A DNA stretch of 64,000 bases from Odontocerum albicorne (GCA_949825065.1 OX463849.1:43993307-44057306), one strand, 5' to 3'; counted from the stretch's first letter, positions 45,011 to 56,112 are shown. Made by a program: numbers and translations. Notes: generated from the letters alone by a model not told the origin.

Positions 45011-45539
45011 TTCTGACGTGATGACGATGGTGACAAATTATCATCAATCAAATGAAACATTACAACTAGTTTATGATCAACACTCCAATGGCATAATTAA
45101 TAATTACTCATAATTAGTCCCTCAAAATACAATTTGAACTTATTCGTAATTAAAAGTAAATCCGTGGCAATGACTAGACAGCCACCATCCAGCACCGACA
45201 ATGAATTTATTATCTACGTGAATAAATTCGTCGATAAAATTTCTCCAAAAGTTTATGAGACTGCGTAACTATTATAAATTAATTTCTAGGAACCCTAAGC
45301 CCCACTTAATCAGGCCTGGTCTCCTGTGATAAGATCCTTGTAATCTCCTAGCAGCAAAGAGACTTTGTCTTGTCTCTGTTGAGACAACCCGTGCTGAGAA
45401 CGCCTTGAAAATTAAGGCATATCGTTGTGTGTATACACTTAGCCAGTGGTCTTCAAATTTTGCAATAATTAACCCCCCCCTTTAACGCAAATAGCTTATG
45501 AATAAATGATAGGCAATCCTTCATAATTAAAGACGACTA
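45011..45539. other. No recognisable gene
   Basis: Non-coding, with a C9 run near 45474. Nothing identified. Confidence 0.35.
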
Positions 45540-45665
45540 TCAGTCACTTTTGTTGAAGATCTCCGTAGTCTACGAGTTAGAAAACATTTGATTTCCACCC
45601 AAAAGTTTCGATTTCATTTCTGATGGTACCCAAAAAAATGGTTTCAGTCTGGAAACAATACTCGC
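45540..45665 (+). repeat. SINE-1 head, diverged
   Basis: GATCTCCGTAGTCTACGAGT, then GATTTCCACCCAAAAGTTTC and TGGTTTCAGTCTGG, follow SINE-1 spacing. A flanking GC-richer piece (45660-45760) is unassigned. Confidence 0.35.
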
Positions 45666-45954
45666 ACGCGCCGAGTACGTGTTAGACAGTTGTCTTCACG
45701 TGCGTAGTGTTACCAATACAAACATAACGAACCGCAAGTTTCGTGTCTATTCGAGTGGTTCTAAACCCGAAAGCTCAATTACCGGGATCGAAAACAATGT
45801 TGTTATCTCGCCATGTCCTTAATAACAGAAAACTCTTGGGAATTAAGAGATTTTTTTTCGGTTGTAATACTACGAGTATATTTGATTGTGTTAAATTTAC
45901 TCTTATTTCAAAGAAAAGATTTATGCACTAATTTTAAGGAAGATTACATATATA

Positions 45955-46190
45955 ATAACATCACGCCGTTTCTGTGTCAGGGTAGGCAGAGAGGTAAACG
46001 CGTCAGATTTTACTATTGGGACACTTATCTTTCACTTTTTCTGTATCCATACAATTCCTATGATTTCTCTCACTTTACATTTTCTTTTCTAAATATAATT
46101 CACTTGATCCAACTATAACCTTGGTCCTTCTCTACCATGTATTCTACTCACATTTGCACTGTATTTGTTTTGTGAATTAGGCAAATTAGG
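45955..46190 (-). pseudogene. Short LINE fragment (RWFGHVERMNE type)
   Basis: ATCACGCCGTTTCTGTGTCA, then GGTAGGCAGAGAGG, matches the downstream block of the copies at 36.9 and 51.0 kb. The following part matches their GATCCAACTATAACCTTGGT block. Confidence 0.45.
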
Positions 46191-47044
46191 ATTAATAAAA
46201 TAAATAAGTCAATCATTGACCTCAGTAAAATATGTTTAATAATTTTGTGAAGATCGCGACACAATGTTTAAGAGCAACTGTATGAGACAATTTATGAATA
46301 TTTAAACGAGACACTATGCACTTACAAATATGTTGTTCTGTTCAACATTTTACGAAAGAGAAACTCACTAATCATGAAATGCCTAGGCATAGTGATGCTG
46401 CGATAGAAAGGATAATTCAATTACATTTAATAAATGTCTGTTAAATAACATGCGTTTAATGAAAATTCTAATAATCTTGAACATGTTTTGTAATAAGAGC
46501 TCTCGAGTTCTTATAACAGTTTAAAAAACAATTGTTAAAACTATTTTGAGGACTTGTGAATTATTCATGACATATTTAAGTAGATATCTGAATATAAACT
46601 TTTTTGGCTACGAAAGATTGATTAATTTGTATTAAAATATTTTCTCCGGCTACGAACTCGACGGATTCCATGGACCACTTGGAAAACAAACCATTGTACC
46701 TATAAGAACTGGATGTGGAAGTCCGAATTGCATTTTTCGAGCATAGTTTTAGACGAGATCCTGATAAGTTAAATGCTTAAAAATAATATTGATGAGAGTA
46801 AATCTGAATTCAGCATAGTGCAAAGTAGAACAAACCGAGGAATGAAGTACATTTACGTTAACACTTCCATCAAAAATTGTCAAGTATCACAGCACCCTTT
46901 AGTTTGTTGACTACAATTCAGAAGAACTCGGTAAAACTTCATCCAAATCCTACATCTACATAGGTTCTTAAGCTAGGAGATACCACGTCTTTCTCTTTCC
47001 GTTTATACTACATTGGATTGCACTTTCGTTATACTCGTATATAG
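46191..47044. other. No recognisable gene
   Basis: AT-rich DNA, nothing identified. TACTCGTA at 47032. Confidence 0.4.
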
Positions 47045-47230
47045 TATAACTGGCGGGCTTATTGCCACGTTGTAATATATTTCAACCAACTAAAAAGGTA
47101 TTAAACAAACCTCATGTGAATACCAAACTTAAAATCTTTTTTAAAATATCCTAGTACAAACGGGAATTGAACCTCCGAACTAGAAAACAGGTGTCTTGTG
47201 AGCTAGGCTTCGGAGGTAGGATGTTAAGTA
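47045..47230 (-). repeat. SINE-1 copy
   Basis: The plus strand carries the reverse tail GGGCTTATTGCCACGTTGTA...TTTCAACCAACTAAAAAGGT and the reverse B box region CGGGAATTGAACCTCCGAAC. Confidence 0.55.
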
Positions 47231-47367
47231 TTTGATTTTTCCTTGATGATCAGTTATATTAAATTGTATCTTCTACCTCTCATGTGACCCGAGGTATTGT
47301 AACTTGCCAACTTTCATAATAATTTATTCTAAAATTTTAAAACAAAAAATACAATGAGTGTGTCACA

Positions 47368-47465
47368 TAATAATAATAATAAAAAAAAAGACAATATGTA
47401 TAGCGCCGTATAGAGAAAATACTGATTCAAAGGCGCTTCAGCTAGGAATTCAACCCCACCACAAG
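47368..47465 (-). repeat. SINE-2 copy
   Basis: The minus strand reads GGTGGGGTTGAATTCCTAGC (B-box-like), then CTATACGGCGCTATACATAT and a (TTA)n tail, matching the ends of copies at 28.6 and 51.7 kb. Confidence 0.5.
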
Positions 47466-47499
47466 TTAAAAAATTACAAAATAAATATATAGTACATAC

Positions 47500-47800
47500 A
47501 CAAGTTCAGTGTAAGAATATCATGATGGTAGTGCGACCATTGGATAAGGTACTACCCCACATCTGTATATGTTTAAAAAACATATTTGGTAAGAAAACCG
47601 CAGAAAACTTACCATAGAAAGACGAAGTACAAATAAACCTTTGTAGATCTTTTGATATGTGATAGTTACGTATTCGGTTTTATATGTTGTATAATGTGTG
47701 AAGTGTTCATATATTATCACATTTTTTTATAAATCCTCCCATAAAGGGTTGTTTTTAAGTACTTCCTAAAGCTATACACGCCACCCATATCTCTAATACT
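47500..47800 (+). repeat. Dispersed repeat R-A copy
   Basis: CCCACATCTGTATATGTTTA, then ACATATTTGGTAAGAAAACC and GCAGAAAACTTACCATAGAA. It continues with AAAGGGTTGTTTTTAAGTAC and GCCACCCATATCTC, also seen in the 4.76-4.99 kb copy. Confidence 0.6.
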
Positions 47801-48744
47801 CTAAATCAAGTCATTCCAGATCACAGAACCAGCAACGGCAAAATCCCATATATGAATAGAATGAAGACTTTTTTTCATATCTTTCTGTGACAAAACTTAA
47901 ACGATATATAAAGTTTTTTTAGACAGATATCATAAAATAATCATTTGTGATCATTTTATTTTATCCTAAGTATTGTTTCTCTGTTATTTGCCCTACATTT
48001 TCATTTTCTCGTTGCACTTGAAGGAAATTTAACAACGGCCATTTCACGCCACTTGACCAGCAATGGCAAAAGCGCTACGAGTATCATTAGTTAATGCCCC
48101 ACACAATTCGAAGCATGTATATATTTCTGATATTAATTATGACAATAGCAAAATTTATTTTCATTTACCTCAATTCAGGTATTTTATTAAAATTATTCTT
48201 TTGATATTTTTTTTTATAAATTTTTTAAATAAAAAAATGGTCACTGACTTCTTGTCAAAAGTAATGTATTATCATTTTCAAACTCACCGTTTTCACACAT
48301 TTTTTTAAACAAACAAGCATCGTCGAATATCTTTGTGTATACAAAAAATAATCACAAATCGATCAGTGTGAAGACTGGCCAATTTTTACAGTCGATTCCT
48401 TATCACGAACAAATTGTAAGCACGCAATTATGTCGGAGGGCCATTTTTCTCTTTTGTGCCAAGTTAGGGGCCGCTTTTATCGACACGTGCTCGCAGTATT
48501 ACCGCTTTGAACCGGGACGATATCAGATGGTGAGGGCACGCGGCAATTCTCCATCTATTGCGATAATTCGCATTACAGTTCAAATATAACTTATTTAATA
48601 TGATAATTATTCCATGCAAAAAGTCAGATTAACAAGTTTTTATTGTTAGGGAGTGAGAACGTACGAGTATAGTTAGACTGCACGGTTTAAATGAACGTAT
48701 GTAAAATTGTATTGTTTTACACATTCGGTATATGCAAGCAACTT
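47801..48744. other. No recognisable gene; one unidentified frame
   Basis: An 84-codon plus frame (48335-48589) reads FLQSIPYHEQIVSTQLCRRA and is less AT-rich than its flanks, but I recognise no family or splice context. Octamers lie at 48076 and 48662. Confidence 0.3.
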
Positions 48745-48900
48745 GGTGTGGTAATCTCTTCCAACCAACAAAAAAGGTGTTTAGGTCTTAAGGGGAAATC
48801 CAGACTCGAATCCTTGAAGTTCCAGAAGCGTTGAGTCTTCTTTTCACTTCAATATTTCTGCTTAAGGTGACATCTTCTATCGAGACTTGGCTACTACCAC
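48745..48900 (-). repeat. SINE-1 copy
   Basis: GGTAATCTCTTCCAACCAAC is the reverse tail. AAATCCAGACTCGAATCCTT and a decayed head follow. Confidence 0.5.
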
Positions 48901-49149
48901 GACTTTTATATAATATGTGTGTTGTTTGATGATTCAAATAGTAACTGAATATCAACTTTATATCGTGGTCTTAGAAAACAATCGGTAGGAAAAAATATAA
49001 TTGCCAAATTCTTGACAGTTTTCAAGACATATCGCAACCTTTTGAGAATATGTTTTGATATTTTTATTTTGAATAAAATGGCGATGTTAATATTATAATA
49101 AGAATGTGTTTTCAGACTATTTTTATTTAATTTATTTATTTTCATTCTT

Positions 49150-49495
49150 GTGTGTACATGATTATCGATCGTTGCTGGACTCGTAATCGAGGACCCCTCG
49201 CCATTCCCACATCGATACAGTTGGAAAGCGAAGCTGTGCCGTCCAATTTTTTTAAAGGGAGGGAGCCGTTGCGCACCAGTAAACTTGCCGATCTCACCAC
49301 TGAACTGGATCCGGTGGCACACCGAAGTGAAAGGATCGAAGCATAACGGCATGTTTTTTAAAATCTTTTTGAAATAATTTATATGACCAAAGTCATAGGT
49401 ATCCTTATACTCCCAATACTAGCTAGAAAAAATGCCTGTAACATTCGAGGGGAGTAGCACAGCGCGGGGTTCAAACCGACGACCTTCCGCACGGA
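49150..49495 (-). repeat. SINE-4 copy
   Basis: Aligns along its length with 29260-29600: CGTTGCTGGACTCGTAATCG, GCGAAGCTGTGCCGTCC, ATATGACCAAAGTCATAGGT and, at the end, GCGCGGGGTTCAAACCGACG (reverse B box with a G-to-A change). Confidence 0.6.
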
Positions 49496-49499
49496 AGCT

Positions 49500-50035
49500 C
49501 AGTATATTTATTTATTTATTTATTTATTTAAATAACGACACAACAGTGTCTTTATATACAAATGAACATGTGACAGGTTATACACATACTTAAAATTATT
49601 GACAAATAATACAAAACTTTATCTTAAACTAACATGAAGATACAAAAAGCAGTAGTAATAATAAATTACAGTCATTGTTTTAAAATTATTACGAGTATAT
49701 GTATATTTAAGTTTAATATATGTTATGTATGTATACCAAAAAATATTACCAAACTTCACCAAGCAGACTTACGTAATTGTCGAAGACTTATTATATAGAG
49801 GTAAAGAACTCAGATTTATTTTTAGTGGAATAACGCATACATAGAACAAAAATTAGATTTTTTGAGAATTTTGTGGGAATTTTATGGATATACTCGTATA
49901 TTGAGATATAAAAAACACATGGCCTCATAAGTAGAACGAGATGCAAGTTGCTTTGCAGAATCAAAACCTTCCTACATGTTGATGCAGGGTTACTCAACTC
50001 CAAAGGCAAAGTTTTGCCCTTAATGTTTTGTTTAT
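49500..50035 (-). repeat. Dispersed repeat R-B, long minus copy
   Basis: Starts with a (TATT)n run, the reverse of the tail, and extends to GGGTTACTCAACTCCAAAGG. It aligns with 27960-28470. It carries TACTCGTA at 49891 and TACGAGTA at 49690, which the sister copies lack. Confidence 0.7.
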
Positions 50036-51034
50036 ATTACGTTATTTATATAAATAAAGGAGAGCACAAAGTTAGTAGCTATTTCTAAATATTGTTATGA
50101 TATTCTGGCGAATACTATTGTATATATACTTATATTAAAAATATCTAAATTGTTGCAAAACAAAGTCTTTGCATACGAATTATAGAGGAGTTGATTTTAT
50201 AATTAGTATAGCAATTTTCGGTATAAAAGGGATTGAGCTGTCTTGTAGATCTAAAGGGGAATACGATATGAAATGCTCGCGAGTAAGTGAGGTGCATCAA
50301 TCACTGAGTGAATGATTTTGTATAGCAGTACTATATCGGCTGTTTTTCTTCTGTCACACAGCTTCAAGAGTTTCATTGCATTCAGTAAGTTGGGATAATT
50401 TCATTGTTCATGTGGTATTCCAAGTATAAAATTGATGAATCTTAGAAATTTGTTTTGTACACGTTCTAAAGTTTGTGCATGGACGGCGTAATGAGAGTAA
50501 GCGCGGTAATAATATACGAGTATGTTACTACCGCGCTTTCAAGTGCCTCTATAACATGGTTATACATGATACATCTAGCGGATTTATTCTTTTACATATA
50601 TTTCCTCCAGCCAACTAACTTATCTTGGATACACGAAATTGTTTTAATCGAAAAACAAATTACGACTATCCAATATAAATGAAATACTGTATTGACAGCA
50701 GAACATGTTCCGATTCCGATAAATTTGATGTAAAATTAGCGTTACTCTGTTGCGAGCTGGCACGTGCCCAGCAACGCTGTTTCTGCGTAAAGATCGGCTT
50801 ATGCAATGGATTCTTGAGATCCGATACACTTATACGAGTATACATAGGTTTCACCAGTGCCCTCAAAATCTTATGAGCAGTTTATGCCAAGCGCCACGGA
50901 ATCATATTCAAGGGACGACCGAAAGTTTACTTACTACACTTTATTATAACTAATACTTTATACGAGATATTAAATTCAACAAACAATATAGGAGAAACCG
51001 GTGACAAAAACTACATACTACTCTTACTATCACG
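50036..51034. other. No recognisable gene; GC-rich hairpin inside
   Basis: AAGCGCGGTA (50499-50508) and TACCGCGCTT (50529-50538) form a perfect 10-bp stem with a 20-base loop holding TACGAGTA (50515). Overlapping short frames at 50644-50953 have no motif. Confidence 0.5.
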
Positions 51035-51660
51035 CCGTCTCCCATTCGGTGAAGGCAGAGAGAAAAAAGCGCCTGACTTTCACACATATTTTACATTTTT
51101 TCATCCATACACATTCTCATAAAATTGTTAACATTGAATTAGCATTAGCTTGATTCAACCATACTTTCCATGGTCTTCAACTAACATGCCTTTCACTCAC
51201 ATTGGCACAGTATATTTGTTATGTTAGTGTTTCTTCATTCATTCGTTCCAGCTGCCCAAACCATCTCAGAGTGATCTTATTCATTTTACTTTATACATCA
51301 GTCTAAAGACAAATTCTGCGCTGCGAGTTATAATCCTTTTCCTGTGACCTTAAGTCCGTAAACACTTTTATTCTTTTAACACTCAGGTGTGTCGCCACCA
51401 GAGAAGGAGTCCCTTTGGGCTGTTCCTTCTTCGTCACTATGTGACGTCTTTCTCATAATTTTATTTTAGAAAGATATTGATCTTCTAATGTAGATCGCGC
51501 TGGATGGGGACTTATTATGTACCCCATAACCGCGTGGGTGGAGGTGGAATCGAACTGAACTATATATCAAGTTCACATTCACAACTAATCACTTAATTCC
51601 GTATTTTTTTTACATTGTCATCCCTTTTGTTTTTCTCAGTTCACGCATTTCCACATATGG
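51035..51660 (-). pseudogene. Decayed LINE fragment interrupted by other sequence
   Basis: The downstream block (GCCGTCTCCCATTCGGTGAA), the TCATTCGTTCCAGCTGCCCA / AAACCATCTCAGAGTGATC block (reverse of LRWFG.WNE) and the CACTTAATTCCGTATTTT block appear in family order. Between them, about 51385-51590 is unrelated sequence with GTGGAGGTGGAATCGAACTG, which resembles a reverse or diverged Pol III B box, so a SINE-like insertion is possible. Confidence 0.5.
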
Positions 51661-51664
51661 TTTA

Positions 51665-51810
51665 TTAAATAGCAGATTGGAAGCAAGTGACAGCTGTCAC
51701 TACCTTCCAATCTTTCCACTTAGCTTCGAATCCCGAGTTGGGCTGCCCTTGAAGAAAGTTTTCTCTGAAAACGGCGCTATATAAGTTGCCGTTTTATAAT
51801 TGTTATTTAG
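51665..51810 (+). repeat. SINE-2 copy with extended hairpin
   Basis: AGATTGGAAG (51674-51683) pairs with CTTCCAATCT (51704-51713) around the 14-base palindrome GTGACAGCTGTCAC. Then AGCTTCGAATCCCGAGTTGG (B-box-like), AAAACGGCGCTATATAAGTT and a TTATAATTG tail follow. Confidence 0.6.
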
Positions 51811-51944
51811 TCATAATAGTTAACAATTGTTGAAAACACGAATACATTGAAAAGATTTTGAAATCGGGAGGTCTACAAAAATTTATGATGGTATATGAAC
51901 ACTACACTCAGCCTAATCCTGAATATTTTACTATCATATATCGG

Positions 51945-52070
51945 AGGATCTACAAAACGTCTTTGTAGTTCGTTTTCCTTTGATAAGTTTTCTGTAGCTT
52001 TCTTACCAAATATGTTTTTCTGAATATATGCAGATGCGGGGAAGGGGGTAATATTATACCCGCAGTCACT
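51945..52070 (-). repeat. Dispersed repeat R-A copy
   Basis: The plus strand shows the reverse of the family: AAGTTTTCTGTAGCTTTCTT, ACCAAATATGTTTTTCTGAA and TATATGCAGATGCGGGG. Confidence 0.55.
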
Positions 52071-52104
52071 GTATGTTTATTTTGGTATATTTTTAATCTG
52101 CCAA

Positions 52105-52215
52105 TAATACTGGGTTCAAATGTCGAGTTAGACCGCCCTTGACTCTTGTCAAGGGCGGTCTAACTCTAAACTTGCTCGCTAAACAGCGCTTTATATTTAT
52201 TATTATTATTATAAC
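52105..52215 (+). repeat. SINE-2 copy with perfect 19-bp fold-back hairpin
   Basis: GAGTTAGACCGCCCTTGAC (52125-52143) is followed, after TCTT, by its exact complement (52148-52166). The tail AAACAGCGCTTTATATTTAT and (TTA)n follow. In the 51.7-kb copy the same place has no inverted duplicate. Confidence 0.8.
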
Positions 52216-52544
52216 AAAACCAATGTCAATAATGTTATTCAAATAGTAAAATACTTTGCTTGCTAAGAAAACGTAAATTCATCCAATATTTTGTGATCTT
52301 GATTTGCACGAAAACCAGAAGCTAACTTTTATGTGCTTTAGGTGCACTAAACTTGGGGCTAGTTAAAATAGCGCAAAATAATCTCGGGCATAAATCAAAA
52401 ACACACATAACATATGCCCGCTTTATGGCTCAAAGGAGGTCAGAATTACGTCAGTGGGAAGAACAGTCCATGAACTTGTACAACGAATTTACCAATATAT
52501 AAAAAATCATGTTCTGTTGAATTTTACTAACGAACATGTTGTAT
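52216..52544. other. No recognisable gene
   Basis: AT-rich DNA, nothing identified. Confidence 0.35.
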
Positions 52545-53275
52545 TTTATTATATTATTTATAGTTAAGGCATTAACACTGTGGAGGTTTAACCTGTACAC
52601 CGCGTTAAAAATCAAATTCCACGAATCCTGTGCGCGGCACATCGGCGTTTTTTAATTTCTAAGTTTAAACGCGTATTTTGTTTAGAATCACTGATATTTG
52701 ATTACAACACCATGTAAACATGATATTCAAGTAATTTTCTGATAATAAATAATAGTCATTACTCTTAAGGAGATTTGAAACTTGGATTGTCGTCAGATCA
52801 TAGGTGTTTGTGCTTCCCGCGAGGGACACGTTAAACACATTGTAATTTATTTACATTGTTTTTTTTTTCATTTTATATAACTGTGTAACCCTACCGGTTT
52901 CAAGGTTTTGACCTCTCCATCAGGGGAGCACAAACCAGATTGAATTATGTTCGAACTAGTACCGACGTACACGCTTCTAACGATGATAATTTGGGGTGGG
53001 GATTGTGGATCGATGGAGGCAAGATACAACTTCAGCAAGCAGCGTTGAGATATTGGGAATATACTTATTTTCCAGGTTTTCAACCCAATGCACTGATTTG
53101 GATATTTCTAGGGCCTCTAATTTGTCAAATTTGAAGCGTGTATGTTTGTACCAGTTCGAACATAATTCAGCCTTGTTTGTGCTCTCCTGATGATGAAGGA
53201 AAAATCTTGAAACCGGTAGGGTTATACCGTTATAGTAAGTGGAATGAACAGTGTTTGACTGAATAAATTACAATG
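52545..53275 (-). mobile_element. 5'-truncated PLE with inverted terminal repeats
   Basis: The minus-strand core (about 53130-52975) encodes DKLEALEISKSVHWVENLEN, then YIPNISTLLAEV, which aligns with the PLE C-terminus at 7.6 kb (DRLEALEISKSVYRSEHLLN...FPKISPILAE). Downstream on the minus strand is the terminal repeat (about 52975-52857). The other side (about 53131-53270) is the same terminal repeat in the opposite orientation, with CTGATGATGAAGG...GAAACCGG. The TGTGGAGGTTTAA flank lies at about 52580. This copy shows directly that the inverted termini belong to the PLE. Confidence 0.75.
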
Positions 53276-53394
53276 TTATATTTCATTTACTTCCTTTTGG
53301 TAACAAATACACGAGAAGACAGTACAGTCAAAATTTACAACGCATGGATGAGTTATATATCTTTATTAGTATTACATATCTCTATAATTCACTG

Positions 53395-53690
53395 GTTGGC
53401 AGTAGATTAATAGTGCAACTCAATCTTATGGAATCCGAAAGGAATCCTGATTTTTCTGATAGTTCTCTCCCTGGCTCCATCCCAACTCATTGTCTGCGAA
53501 GACTGTTGGGGTCAGCTCTCCTCGTCCTCAAGTTGTATGCTCTTCTGTCCCGGACTACGTCCCCCAGGCCGTGCCTCTGCATCAGGTTATCTTTTTGCAC
53601 CACCCATGCATTCTTTGGTCTTCCTCTGGTTGTTATTCGAGGAAGATCCATCCAAGATTTTCTTGATAGTTGAGCGAGCCCAAAAGGATA
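53395..53690 (-). pseudogene. LINE C-terminal fragment (GRPKK...RRADP type)
   Basis: The minus strand reads KSWMDLPRITTRGRPKNAWV, VQKDNLMQRHGLGDVVRDRR and RTRRADPNSLRR. This is the usual end of a LINE protein (GRPKKTW...DR..WR...RRADP). The opposite-strand 109- and 71-codon frames are shadows. Confidence 0.6.
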
Positions 53691-53959
53691 TCTGCAATAC
53701 CTTTATTGCAAAGTGTATGGATATTACCAAAGTGTATGGATATTACCAATGACTATCTCACTTTTTTAAGGGAATGCTTTGATTATACTCTTTAAGCGTT
53801 AAAATCTTAACACCTATTTACATATGTTTATGGTATACAAATTGTTAACATGAACAGCAAACCCTTTGTTGATTGGCAAACTTTTCTTTAGTAAACCGGA
53901 CAATTATTAGGCCATCGTGAAATAAGATAATTTTGGTGTCGTGTTCATTAACTGAGCTA

Positions 53960-54590
53960 TTAGCCTTTCCCTTCCTGTGCTAAAAAAAGTCCGCCCGTTT
54001 CGGTGATGTGTATTCAATACACATGTAAAAATGAGCGATTTAAAATTGGAAAAATAAGAATATTCATAGCCAATCGCTTAAATTAATTAAATTTGAAATC
54101 AAAAGTGATAATAATTGAAATTTTATTGCAGAAAACATGAAAAATACATCGGCTGACGTTTACAAAATTGGCAAAAAGACCACCTCAGATGAATGCGCTG
54201 GAGAGACTGAGACCTGGGACGGACTAACACTGTGTATACCTCGAAGGAAGAAACACAACTGCAAACTGAGATTCTATTTCTTGCGTTCCCATAAACCAAA
54301 GTAGAGTGAGACGTGAATAGCGTCGCTTCCTCACCCATACAGTTTTTAGAATAACCTACGTCACACACGTGTGATTGTATTGGTGAATTTATTCCCGATT
54401 TTCACAAAATATCCCTGATGTGGCCGATAAGTGCTAATTATTATTAATATTATTTTTTTTCATTCAATGCGTAAATGTATAACGGAGAAATACCTAAAAT
54501 CTGAACCCAGTATTTATTATATTTATAGAGATATTACAGTTTTTAGAAGCAATGTGTACTAGTTACAGATTACAGGAAAGGAAGGGTTAA
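53960..54590. mobile_element. PiggyBac-type MITE, copy 1 (631 bp)
   Basis: The left end TTAGCCTTTCCCTTCCTGTG and the right end read inward TTAACCCTTCCTTTCCTGTA make a terminal inverted repeat at a TTAA-like site, as in piggyBac elements. The interior aligns with copy 2 at 56493 (ATTTAAAATYGGAAAAATAA; CAATGCGTAAATRTATWA; TATTTATTATATTTATAGAG). No transposase is present. Confidence 0.65.
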
Positions 54591-55111
54591 AGACATCACT
54601 ACTCGCACACTGAATGATATTGTTGAATTAATTTTGCGACATCGACCTCTTCCATATATCGGTGAATAAACTGAGGATTGGACTCCTTAATAAACTTTAG
54701 AGGTATAACTGAGTGACTTCACAGGGAAGCATGAATAGCATTGATCCTGTTATAATTATACTTTATTTTTACTTTTAATTATTAATATTCTTCTTGTTAT
54801 TTGATGTAATTGGGTTAAATCTGTATCAATTGTTAAATAAAAGTCATTATTGGTGAATATGTGAAACCAAAAGGATCACGTATCATTTTCAAAAACATGT
54901 CCGTAAAATTCGTTCAATGGATTTTTGATTAATTAAAAATTTTTTAAAAATAAGTCTCAATATTATTAACAACCATGTTAATGTTAATAAAAGTCTTCTG
55001 CTTAATATGTTTTCCACTCAAAAACCATTCCTTTGACACCTACCTACTCTCTTTCTCTTCTCCTGTACATATTACGATTATAAAAAAAAAATTGACATCA
55101 TTTAGTTCATC
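54591..55111. other. No recognisable gene
   Basis: AT-rich. The GATGTAATTGGGTTAAATCT block near 54800 resembles LINE-J-type 3' ends but is too short to assign. Confidence 0.35.
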
Positions 55112-55170
55112 TTCACCTGACGAGGAAGACGGAAACCGGTAATGAACTCAAATAAAACAGTAGGGAATAC
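55112..55170 (+). ncRNA. Weak hammerhead-like motif
   Basis: TTCACCTGACGAGGAAGACG, then GAAACCGGTAATGAAC, has the CUGANGA and GAAA boxes, and a possible outer stem TTCA/TGAA. Stem II is not convincing. It resembles the much better motif at 62263-62306. Confidence 0.25.
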
Positions 55171-55429
55171 AAAATAAAAAAAATGATTTTTTTAAATTAA
55201 AAATCAATAAATAATACTCCATATGTTTCATTTTATAGCAAAAATATTTTAAAAACTGTATCCAGTTCTATAAAAACTAAATATATAACATTCTCAAAAA
55301 TACGGTGAGATGACAACTTATGCTAAGTTATCATAATCTCCACATGTAAATAAGGGACCAAATAAATAAACACGCTTTTGTCTCCGGATGCCTAAAACAT
55401 GTGGTCTGGAATAACAATCAAAATTTACC

Positions 55430-55860
55430 AAGTATGTGTGAGACTAATCATGATTTATGGATTAGAGTCAAGAGCAGATACAATTAAAACAAAAAGTATG
55501 CTTCAAATTAATTAAATGAAAACCCTCAAAGTCGTTGCAGACAAAATACTTCGATAAAGAGTTAGAAACTCCCGTATACGAGAAACATATCAAGAAGAAG
55601 ATATTGTGAGATGGGCGTAGAAATCGCATAAGACACTTACGCAACCACTTGGATACGATGCATAACACAAGAGTTCCCTACATTGTAATGCATGAAATAT
55701 CAGATGAAAATCAAATCCCTCAAAATCATAGAACTCGTAGAAGTTGTATGAGAAGTATGGATGTAGAAGAGACGAAGGATGTGTGCCAAGATAGAAAAGT
55801 CTGAAACCATGTCCTTTTTGCTTAACTCGTCAGGGAAATAATGTGATGTATGTCTTTAAT
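55430..55860 (+). pseudogene. Decayed LINE C-terminal region
   Basis: LIIYGLESRADTIKTKSMLQ, then MKTLKVVADKIL, RVRNSRIRE and QEEDIVRWA, with stops between them, follow the LTYG-E-R..T..T....MKTLR.I.G.T..DR.RN..IRE......V.W pattern. Then SMDVEETKDVCQDRKV matches the RWFGHVERMNE-family tail. Two LINE pieces may be joined. Confidence 0.55.
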
Positions 55861-55861
55861 G

Positions 55862-56112
55862 TAATTTATTTTATCAAACACGGTTTATTCCACTTTTTTG
55901 TAACGGTGCAACCCTACCGGTTTCAAGGATTTCACCTCATCTTCAGGGGAGCACAAACAAGTCTTGTTTGTGCTCCCCTGAAGATGAAGTGAAAGCCTTG
56001 AAACCGGTAGGGTTATACCGTTACAATAAAATGGAATAAACAGTGTTTGATAAAATAAATTACAATGTCTTTAAACCTCCACAACGTTAATGCCTTAACT
56101 ATAAACAATATA
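55862..56112. mobile_element. Inverted pair of PLE terminal repeats
   Basis: Arms at about 55866-55961 and 55964-56066 are near-perfect complements meeting at CACAAACAAGTCTTGTTTGT. Each arm has CTTCA GGGGAGC / GTGGAATAAACAGTGTTTGA blocks, as at 7.8 kb. The right flank has AAACCTCCACAACGTTAATG, the reverse of the flank at 19.1 and 52.6 kb. No coding sequence remains. Confidence 0.75.

Noticed and set aside
52940..53190. Plus-strand 64-codon frames
   Set aside because: They lie antisense to the PLE C-terminus and its terminal repeat.
55112..55170. A second confident hammerhead ribozyme
   Set aside because: The core boxes are present but stem II cannot be drawn convincingly. Kept only as a weak feature.
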